A DNA stretch of 64,000 nt from contig CAJNDS010000435.1 in NCBI GenBank assembly GCA_905221605.1, forward strand, positions 107,501 to 171,500, read 5' to 3'. The notes beneath the pieces were generated by a model, which saw only the letters and a list, made by a program, of their open reading frames with translations, made no database searches and was not told the origin of the DNA. Below, piece after piece: positions 55,447-64,000 of this stretch. A program made the translations under genes and the position numbers. Position 1 is the stretch's first letter. Each line of letters begins with the position of its first letter. Source of the DNA: Symbiodinium natans (Eukaryota > Sar > Dinophyceae > Suessiales > Symbiodiniaceae).

Positions 55447-57695
55447 CGACAAAGCAAAAGAACAAAAGCAACAGAACCAAGCAGGGAAGGTTAGCAGGGC
55501 CTTCAATCATTTGAAAGCAACATCGGCATGAACCAACTTTTGAGTCATCCGGGTTCTCCCAGGCATGGCGCGCCCTTGGAAGTTTGGCAAGAGCGATGGA
55601 CGCCGGCCGGTTGCGTTTCACCAACTGGGCAACATTCGCAGCTGTCCCGCGCACGTTTAAGACCCTCTCGTCTGACTCTCACCGTGATTCCATGCGTGTG
55701 GACCATGATGGCAGGCCACGGTAAGAATCCAGACGGGGTGGTTTCAGTGCTTTATGCCACTCAATTCTAAGTTCTAAGCTTAGTTTCAAATAGTGACTCG
55801 GTATTTTGTCACGCGCCGGTGTCTCACTTGGAACTGGTTGCTCACAGGTTGATGGGCCAATGGCTTGGATCAACCTTTGACAACTCTTCTTGAATGTTCA
55901 TCCGCTGGGCAGCACTGCAGAATTTGCAGCCAAGCGCCTTGCGTTGAGCATCTTCCACATGGCCTCAGCCTCAAGGAACATCTTGCCCAAACACCAAAAC
56001 TTGGCATGGTGAAATCCAGATAGCAATCTCCTGTTTCGCATGGCAAAAACCGACTGGACAACCTGAGGCCAGGGCTGTTACTTCCAGTAGCAGCATCAAT
56101 TTAGTGCTGCCGTGCGTCAAACTAGGCTAGTCTGCAAAGAGTTTCGCCGAGTTCCTCGAAGCTGTGTTTTTTCACGAAACGCCTCGTCACATCAACTCGC
56201 GAACATCTTGCAGCTGGCGTCGACCAGTAACCTCTTTGCCGGAGGTCCCCGCTAAGATTGCACAAACGTGTCGCGGGCTCTGTAATCGAATGTGTCCCCA
56301 TGCTAGCTGCTAGGAGTACGTCTCATGCATAGATGAACCAGTCGTTTTGTTTAGCTTTTGTGGACATTGTAGTGATTGGCTGCTGAAGGGCGCCATTTCA
56401 GACTTTGCGATCATGCGGCAGAATGCCAGCACACGATGGACATGCACAGCCAGAGAGCTAGGCTGCATTGCATGTCGAGGCCCACAACCATGTTTCGCGC
56501 TCACGAACATCCAAAAAAGTGCTGCGTGGATCGCCTGAATTGGAGGTAGTCGTCTCATCAGCCTCCGTGTTTCAGCTTCTGAGCATGAGTGACTACTGTA
56601 CTACTGGCCCCTTGAGCTTGTCACACCTTTGTTTTCGACTCGCTTGACACAAGACTCAGCAAGCCGTGTGGAGAATGTAGCTCCGTTGCGTAAGCAATCC
56701 TTCGACAAGATTGTGCTGCATGGATAGGTCTCCTGTTTCGACGAACTGCTCGGGATATTGACTACCCCTTCTGATTGCTGACCTGACCCCCCTGCATCCC
56801 CCTGCTACACCCTGAAACAAGGAGAGTGTGGGCTGTACAAGCGTGGCAAGCTGAAACCCTGTGTTGAACTGGCAGATGGAAAGGGCGCACAAGACGGAGC
56901 GAATAAAGTTGGAAAGCCTTTTTCAATCACGACGCGGCCCCGAGAGGTGGTCTTGCTTTTGGTGCCAAAAGTGCTCAACACGCAGTGCGCACCGCAGGGG
57001 TGATCGATTTTCGACAATCGCCATTCCGCCAAAAGTCCAAAAAACACGGAAATGATGGCCGGCCATTTTTCTCGATCGTCGAGCCGCGCTTTCATAAGAA
57101 GGAGAAGAAGAGATTAAGAACGCAAAGAAGAAAATCTTGTCGAAACGGAGAATTCAGGGAAATAAGAGGAAAAAGAGGCAAATAAGGGGAAATCAACCCA
57201 ACCTCCGCTGAAAAGGCCTTCGCAATGCTTTCAATAAGAATCAGAGTGAGATTTGCTTGTAAAGATGCCAAGGCGTGTAGCAAGAAACCAGAGGAGCTGC
57301 CCGTGACTTCCACACCAGCCACCGAGCAATCCCAAGCGTATGTCCTGAACAACAGCGTGGGCTCTAAAGCGCGACCCTGTAGGAGATGAAGTATTCACAA
57401 CTATTCACGCAGTCTTGAAAACGCTCATATCGTCTTGATGACCAGCAGACCCAGAATATCAAGTCATGACTAGGGAGGATGATTCGCAAGTGATAGAGGG
57501 AAAATGGAATGACCCCACCCATTGACATAAATCAGGTTTGTCCTGCACTTGGGGCCACACGCCTGATTTTGTTTGCGTCGTCATGCAGCTACATTGAAGC
57601 GGAACAAGCGATTGGACAATGCTCTCACTTGCATCCCTCGGTAGCAACCACAATCATGTCACATCCAAGTGTACAGGCTTGTGAGGCATGCGGCC

Positions 57696-57908
57696 ATGTC
57701 CGATCAGAATTCACAAGTCGATCAGGCGGTCGAGGCCGTCTCATCTGTTGTCAAATTTCCACGAAGCGAGCCGCGAGTTACGATGGCCACTTTCAGTGAC
57801 CTTTACACAGGCGTCCGAGACCACTTCCTGGTCAACCCAGATTGCGCTTGCCGTTGCAGAGACCGTGCAGCAGCAGCAGCAGCTGCGGGCTTAGGGACTC
57901 TGTTGAAG
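57696..57908 (+). CDS. Candidate first exon, unrecognised protein
   Basis: The ATG in GGCCATGTC opens 71 codons (MSDQNSQVDQAVEAV at the start, FSDLYTGVRDHFLV in the middle, an Ala7 run from CAG/GCA repeats, ending GTLLK) and reaches a clean donor AAG|GTAATC in phase 0. Composition is protein-like and the Ala run lies in a helical context. No family is recognised and the downstream exons were not found, so this is moderate to weak. Confidence 0.35.
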
Positions 57909-60900
57909 GTAATCGGACTGTATGCGGCCCTCGCAAGGAAAGACCCCGGCAGTGACAGCTGGTGGCGATGTGAGGTGGGGCTATCATGGGGACGAGTGTG
58001 TTGCTCGTGTTTGTGTCTCCAGAAGTTCAGTTAGTCGCGGGGTCCCGCGGGGTGCAAGTAATTGCAAATTGCAAGTACATGTTACATGGGATCGCGGGAC
58101 TCTTGTGAAGGCTGGGGTCCAGTTTCTTTTTGGTGGTTTTTGGTGGTCTTTTTTTCATCCCATGATTCCCATGGCTGCTTGTGGCCGATTCCCTTCGGTG
58201 AATTGCGAGCTATTCCCCAACATTTTGGGAAGACTTGGTCTAATGCTTAGGATAACTGGAGCTGCCTTGGGAAATCTTTCTCCGAAGTAGCCGTCCTCTC
58301 AAGTTGTGATTGCTTGGGCGACTTTCGGGGGCGGCATCAGCAATGAAAGAATGGTTCCCTTAACTGCGCGGCCCGAAGGGATGCTGGGGATACTGCCGCT
58401 TGTTCCTGCAGTGTTTGTTTCGTTTCCTGTCCTGTAGCTTTACGGCGGTCAGGACCAACTATGGGGAGCAGAGGTTAGCAGAAGCTTCTGCGACAAAAAG
58501 ATGTAAGATCATGTAAGCTCTTGCTTTCACAAGTCACATCAGGTTTCCATTTGTGCGACTCTGGACGACTTGGGTTTTGGTAACTGCCAGTTGCCAGGCA
58601 TGTTTCCTTGTGGTTTCCCACGTGCTCTTCTTTGTTTCGGCCAATTGGCCGGAGCCTGACCGCATGTCACGGCGCACAGTGCCGCAAGCGGTGCTGTTTA
58701 TAACTTAGGTTCTTTGCAAAGCTTCTCTATCGCGACTACGAGGTCTGCAACAGCAATGTGACAATTTCGCGGTGAAAGTGCGAAAGTGCAGTAAAGCAAG
58801 CTCATCCAGGTCAAGCAGCGATACATCCAGCTTCTGTTTGCGGCTTCGCCGCCATGTTTGAGCAGCTCATTGTGGCTTTCCAGTTCAGCGCGGCACAGGC
58901 AACCTTTGCAGCATCTTCCTCAATGCTGGCGTCTTGGGCAGCCTCGGAATCGGCGAGCACAGTGCAAGCACAGTGCGAGCACGATCTTTATTGACACGCT
59001 GAGTTTCTGGCCACCTGTCGAGGTTCGAGCTGATGTTGGCTACGGTGGCCGGATTTCTAGATCCAGATGTCCGTGCCATTGCTTGGAAGGTTTCGCTGTT
59101 TTCTTGTCAATTGTCCTGCTTTGACAAGCTTGAGAAGCATCTAGTCTTATGATTAATGATGATGAAGAGTCTAAGAAGGGCGACGGAGAGGTTGATCACT
59201 GGACCCTCATTTGGCTTGCCTATGTTGCTTTGCCCGCATGCTTTGCCTGCGGCTCAGACGAATCTGCGAGTGCATCCGTTGAGTGAGCGGAAGAATGAAC
59301 GTAAAGGTGACGCGACGGCTGAGGTGTGGACCTCTGTGAGATCCATTTGCTATGGTTCCCATCGGCTTGCCGTCAGCTTACAGACCAAGATGCCGTGCTG
59401 TCGTGTGGCTCCAAACACTTTTTGGTTTTGACTGAGACATGTTTTTTTTCGAAGCACGCAGAATTCAGAGAGCCACGATGTGACACACAGTACACAGAAT
59501 GTGACACTCACTGCTGGGGTCATTTCGCCACGTTCAGAGGCCTTCGCCTCTGCAGTCCTCTCCCTGCCTCCCTTCTGGTTCCTCGGCTGCCTTAACTGCT
59601 TTGGCTGCCTTAGCTGTCTCAGCTCTTGTAGCTGCGCTGTGCATTCAAGAAAGCGCTTTCATGCGCTTTCTTGTTGTCAACCTTCTCAGTTCCCATTTGC
59701 GGAGGTACGCCATCTACGTCTCAGGTCGGTGGCAGCCTTGGTCAGGCTAAATCAAGTACCCATGCAAGTTTCGTGGTGTTCTTAGCCTTTATCACTCCAC
59801 CCTTGCAGCCAGATCTAGGCTGATTCACATTGACTCCGTGAGCTTCTCAGCACGACAGCTGCTTGTTGCAGACAGGGTGGGGTTTTGATGCGTTCTTCAC
59901 GTGGCGTATTGTGGCACTAGTATGCGCTAGTCACTACTAACGGTACTAACGCCTCTCAGCGTGCGAGCAGAGGATCGCTGTCACTGAATGGGGTGTCGGT
60001 GTCTAGCACCTTCTGGACTTCGCCGCTCATGGCCAGTGATGGTCTCCTTCAGAGCTTCTGCAGTACGGGTCGGGCAGTATGCGTTGTCGCGGTACTGGCC
60101 CGACATGTACAGCGGCATGTTATGTTGAGGCCGTATTCATAGGACATACGATGTCGAAGCACCTCAATTTAATTGGCCGCTTCCTGCGATTCCCGACGCA
60201 AGGTCAGCTTTTCAGCAGATTTACTAATGGCTCGTGACGCCGGCTCAATTGAGTGTTCCCGTTGAAGGTGCACAGTGCCAGTACTCACATGTCTTCAGCA
60301 CTTGAGGGGCAGTTGGGGTGCACACGTTGACAGAGGTATTGGAGTGTTGGGGGTCACTGTTGTGGCCACATTGAGTGGCTTTGGTGTCGCAAGCTCATTT
60401 TCCGACGGCGCGATACCTGATTGTACTGACCAGCGGTCACCAGTGCAGCTTAGGCTGTAAACTTCCCCTTCCAGAGCATGCACTCATTCCTTCGACCCGT
60501 CACACAGCAGCAGGCCCTTCTGCATCTTTATGGGGTTTGTTGAGACAGCACGGGAGCATCCAGTCAGGTTGCAGATGTGGAACAACGTCTATTGAGGAGC
60601 ATTGATGTCCAAGAACTGATGCAAGTCAGGTAAGTGATGTAGTTCTGTGGCCCCCTGTGGTTCTTTCGTAGAGGACAATGAGGCTGATCTCGGCAAGAAA
60701 GCGGCAGGAACTGACCTTGAAGCAGGACAGTGGAATACAGTGGAGGTCACCGCTCGTGACGTCTGAGTTCAGAGCTCGCTTTGGCGCAAGGAAGAGAGTC
60801 GGCTTAGCGGGGAGGAGCCACTCTCCATTGTCGGCCGAGTGAAGCACTGAGCTGGGAGCGGAGAACTTTTGCGCAGAACATCACAAACCAAATTTGGTAG

Positions 60901-61377
60901 ACACAATTTGTTTCAATGCAAAGATCTTCTTGCAATGGCGTGAGGGCAGGGGTACACGGGCCACCTCAAGTGGAACCACCTGGACAGTAGACTTTGTGGT
61001 GTTTGTCGAGCTGTGTTTGGTTGTGTTTTTGTGTTCCTCCGGTTGCTTGTTCGTGTTCTTATTTGACGCTGCTTTGCGTGTGTTGCTCTTCTCTGGCTGA
61101 CATTGTTTCCTTTGTTTTTCTAAAACTCCAACGGGGACAGGCTAGAGAACGCAGATTGGACCAGTGGCAAGCCCGGCAAGCGTCCTAGGTGGCGCAGCTG
61201 GTGCAGAGACCTTTGCTGTCACTGGAGGCATCATGTCTTCTGAATCCGTGTTACGTGTTACTTCAGTTCGTGTGGTACGCTTCTGGGCTTCGCATCAGTG
61301 AATAAAACAGGCTTTGGGACTGAATGTACGTGGAGGCCTTCAGCCCATCTGATAGCAACCGTCCACATGCCCTGAGT
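57909..61377. other. Spacer, no gene recognised
   Basis: Short frames only. One 46-codon ATG frame at 58854 (MFEQLIVAFQFSAAQATF) has helical, protein-like composition but no splice partner. No long repeats. Confidence 0.45.
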
Positions 61378-61944
61378 CTTTGCAAAACCAGCAACCTGCC
61401 CAGAGGATCATCGGCGACGCGAAAGCAGCTGATTACAGAAATTCAGGCCTTGGTGAGAAAAGCAAAGACGTCGATGGAAGTGTTTGGCTGCGGTGCCACA
61501 GGCGCTTGAAGCCTTCAGCCGTGAATTGTTTGTGGAGCTAGATGAGCTCATTCAGGCTGCGCGGCCTTTGCCTTTGAGTAAGATGCATAGCATGTTCGGC
61601 TAGGCCCGGCTATGCGAGCTGAAAGCGCGCACCGTGCTTGGTAGGGCCCTTCGGACTGGTTAGACCTCATTCCAATAAGGGCGCAATGCCTGTGACATGT
61701 CTGCGTTTCTCACCGGCCAGGCAATGAATGTTCTTGGCCGGTGTTGCTCTGCCATATGACCCTCGATGGCACGTTCACATGGGCAGTTGGTCAAGCTAGC
61801 AACCACCTTGGATAGACGCTTCTAGATCTTCCAAGGTGTGTACAAGATCCTGATGCCGGGGACTCGAAGAAAGCTCTCTTCATGTTCAAGCTCTATCTTC
61901 AGTCAGCCAAGGTCATCCATCAATCTCTTGCTCAGGCAGGGCAG
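61378..61944 (+). CDS. Candidate helical multi-exon segment, unrecognised
   Basis: A frame ending KQLITEIQAL reaches AL|GTGAGA at 61452. An intron of only 49 nt would join it to 61502-61577 (ALEAFSRELFVELDELIQAA), which ends at the strong donor GTAAGA. A third frame, ~61836-61944 (DAGDSKKALFMFKLYLQSAK, then SLAQAGQ|GTAGGA), is protein-like, but its phase does not fit the second exon directly. The content is helical or coiled-coil. No family is recognised. Confidence 0.3.
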
Positions 61945-62023
61945 GTAGGATGGCGGTAGGGCAAGAGAACAAAGGACAAAGATGCGAGCTGGACCGAGCA
62001 GAGATGAAACCCGAACTATAAAC

Positions 62024-62069
62024 CACACACGCACACACACACACACACAGACACACACACAGAAGACAA
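62024..62069. repeat. (AC)n microsatellite
   Basis: About 20 AC dinucleotides with one GAC interruption. Confidence 0.9.
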
Positions 62070-62327
62070 AAAGGGCAAGAGAGCTCTCAAAGCCTGGCTG
62101 TACTCTCAGTAGTGAACCCGGCTCTGCAAGTAACTCATCATTCTGCATGACTTCTATTGACTGCTACATCTGCAGGCGTGGCAGTGCACAGGCTGAAGAT
62201 CCGGCAACCAGGCGGGACAAAGGCGGGAAAGTTCCAACAGCTATTTCCGGGCCTTGCCAGGCTGCTGACAATCCTACTCCTGAATCTTCGAGCCAGCAAC
62301 TTAGCAGCTTGAAGTGGCACCGGGGGT

Positions 62328-62813
62328 ATGACAATGCATCCTCACGTGCTTCGTGTCTCCGCTCTCCTGGCCTTTTTTGGCCTTTTTGTTATGCTGGCAG
62401 TACACAGCCAACGTTGCGCTGCTTTGCGAGTGGCTGAGGTTCCGGTAGACGTCTCATACTGGGCGCCGATGCTGTCGCTGATTTTCGTAGCACTGGCTTT
62501 CTTGACAAGATGTGACGCTGTGAATGCTCGAAACCGTTTTTGCCGCCTCGTCTGCGGGACTCCAAGCTGGCAAGCTGCTAATGAGCGAATGACATCATCA
62601 ACCATCGACAGCAACAACAGCAAGGCCAAAGCAGATTCCGGAGCCTTATTCGGGAGGAGTATCTTGGTTGGGTTGGTGTCTTCATTGGGTATGTGGACAT
62701 TTTTTCAAAACGGGGCATCGTGGGAGTGTACGCTTTCCCCCCCCCCTCGATGTGAGGTTGTAAGAATGAAATTAGATTTGATTCCCACTCAGGAGATGTA
62801 CAACAGTTCGTGA
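62328..62813 (+). CDS. Possible small membrane protein
   Basis: A 161-codon frame opens at the ATG at 62328. It has three hydrophobic segments: residues ~11-26 (SALLAFFGLFVMLAV), ~45-60 (WAPMLSLIFVALAFL) and ~111-126 (SILVGLVSSLGMWTFF). Between the last two is a hydrophilic Ser/Asn/Lys-rich stretch. It ends about 150 nt before the actin-related gene on the same strand. No family is recognised. The end after GTPSWQ or NGASW may be intronic. Confidence 0.35.
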   Translation: MTMHPHVLRVSALLAFFGLFVMLAVHSQRCAALRVAEVPVDVSYWAPMLSLIFVALAFLTRCDAVNARNRFCRLVCGTPSWQAANERMTSSTIDSNNSKAKADSGALFGRSILVGLVSSLGMWTFFQNGASWECTLSPPPRCEVVRMKLDLIPTQEMYNSS

Positions 62814-62965
62814 TTGTTGCTGTGTTCATTCAAGAACAAGCTGGCAACTGGCACAATAAAGAACGCATTGACAAACGTTCTTGTGGCACTTCAGCACAGT
62901 TCCACTCAAAGAGTTTCCTTACGTGTGTTTAAACGCCGATATGCACGAAAGACGCTTCGCCGAGA

Positions 62966-63914
62966 ATGGCAATGGTCGTCGACTGCGGAGGGCACAGCTT
63001 CAAAGCTGGGCATTGCATGGACTCCAAACCTGGCATTGTCAGATTTGTCAAAGACAGGGAGTGCAAAGCGGAGTGCAAGAACGACAACTTCCAGGAATGT
63101 CTGCGAGATCATCGCTTTTGGCACTCGCTGATTGGGCAAAGATCCCAAGACTTGATCATCTCACTGCCTGTGTGGACATTCAGAACAACGAAAGAAGTTG
63201 TCTTTGAGATGCTTTTCGAACACTTTGCAGCAAAGTCTGTCTGCATGGTAAGCTCGGCATTCTTGGTGGCCCTCGCAGCTGGAAGCTCGAATGGAAGCTC
63301 GACGGCTTTGGTCGTTGATATTGGCGCGTCAGGGACGAGTGTCACACCAATCGAAGAGGGCTATCCCTTGACCGAGTGTGTTGCGCGAAGCCCTGTAGGA
63401 GGAAACGCACTTGACGTATTGATGTCCCAGTTCTTGCAGGATGCTGGCGCGGTGCTGCCCGATGGCATGACTTGGTTTGAAGCTGGGAAAGTTGCAAAGG
63501 AGGAGTTGGCTTGGGTGGCACAAGACTTTGCCTTGGAGCTTCAGCACTTGAAGCAGGAAGTGCAGAGGCCGCCAAAGCCACAAAGGTGTGACCTCGTGGG
63601 TGTGGGAGGGCAGCGCTGCGCTTTTGAAGCCATCCGGGGAGAAGGTTTTCGGTGTGCAGAGGTTTTCTTTGATCCTAACAGAGTTGGTGGTGTTTTTGGC
63701 AGTGATGACTTTCCTGGACCAGTTCAATCATTGCCAGAGCTGGTGCTGGCCAGCTTGCGCCTACAGAGCAACATCAACATACGTGGTCAGCTTCTCCAAA
63801 ATGTTGTGCTCGTGGGAGGAATGTCGCAGCTACCAGGTTTGCAAGAGCGCTTGGCCATGGAAATCAAGCGCCCTAGCTGCGAAAGCCTGCCGACTCACAA
63901 TGCTATGACCTGCG
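62966..63914 (+). CDS. Actin-related protein (ARP), first exon; continues beyond the window
   Basis: From the ATG at 62966 the frame starts with a phosphate-1 loop (MVVDCGGHSFKAG, compare DNGSGxxKAG in actin). It then has the phosphate-2 segment VVDIGASGTSVTPIEEGYPL and the subdomain-4/3 segment NVVLVGGMSQLPGLQERL (actin: NIVLSGGTTMxPG). Order and spacing are actin-like, but DNase-loop residues are missing and identity to actin is low, so it is a divergent ARP and not conventional actin. The frame ends at a strong donor (GTAAGA from 63915; an in-frame TAA at 63917 is intronic), and the C-terminal adenosine-binding part (WIGGSIL region) must lie past the right edge. ARPs act in dynactin, Arp2/3 or chromatin remodelling; the subclass cannot be set from this part. 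Confidence 0.8.
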
Positions 63915-64000
63915 TGTAAGATCCCGGGTTCTCGTAAGTATCGTTACTTGTCGGTCTCATCGTCTTCGCCGTCCGAAAAGTGCCAACAGTTGCGAGGATG

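Larger units (their letters stand above)
53451..57695. other. Purine-rich repeat spacer, no gene recognised
   Basis: Three separate GA-rich arrays occur (listed individually), with related CCCCACGCCC...GAAAGAAAGA patches near 54.56-54.66 kb. Long Arg/Glu/Lys or Ser/Leu homopolymer frames are artefacts. Between 55.5 and 57.7 kb I see no array and no coding signal. Confidence 0.6.

Noticed and set aside
1-64000. Dinoflagellate spliced-leader relics upstream of the intron-poor genes
   Set aside because: I looked for the TTTTGGCTCAAG end of the leader and saw no copy; a computed search allowing mismatches would be decisive.

Overview
This window reads as nuclear DNA of a dinoflagellate-like protist; this is an inference from gene structure, not from a marker gene. 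Every gene I can recognise is on the + strand. Coding sequence comes either as long intron-poor blocks or as strings of very short exons (20-80 nt). Many exons begin with G directly after an intron ending in AG, and many introns start with GC and some with GA instead of GT. The long spacers are full of microsatellites, G-tracts and degenerate minisatellites. There are no operons, Shine-Dalgarno sites, CRISPR arrays, rRNA genes or convincing tRNA genes.

Layout, left to right: a class-III aminotransferase of the ethanolamine-phosphate phospho-lyase type (2.6-4.7 kb, 5' end unresolved); about 9 kb with no gene I can name; an unrecognised multi-exon gene (13.7-15.3 kb); an intronless gene for a multidomain membrane protein that joins a 2-oxoglutarate/Fe(II) oxygenase-like domain, a Cys-rich segment, a Ctr copper-transporter core and an HMA copper-binding domain (16.6-18.5 kb); about 4 kb of repeats; a DOT1-like SAM methyltransferase in one long exon (22.6-24.3 kb); scattered weak coding signals (26.9-31.9 kb); the C-terminal exons of a ZC3H15/DFRP1-like gene (31.9-32.6 kb); an acidic-tailed gene end (34.8-34.9 kb); an OPR/RAP-type helical-repeat gene (37.8-38.6 kb); an IQ-motif plus FAM173-like methyltransferase (38.9-40.3 kb).

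The largest gene is a cGMP-dependent protein kinase (PKG) spread over at least 46 exons from about 42.0 to 53.45 kb. It has three intact cyclic-nucleotide-binding domains, an AGC kinase domain and an AGC C-tail. I rebuilt it exon by exon from conserved motifs and reading phase. After it come about 4 kb of purine-rich repeats, a few candidate exons (57.7, 61.4-61.9, 62.3 kb), and an actin-related protein that runs off the right edge.

The genes do not form one pathway. The most unusual product is the oxygenase-Ctr-HMA fusion. The most unusual structural feature is the splintered PKG gene beside nearly intronless neighbours, together with its non-GT and slidable splice junctions.
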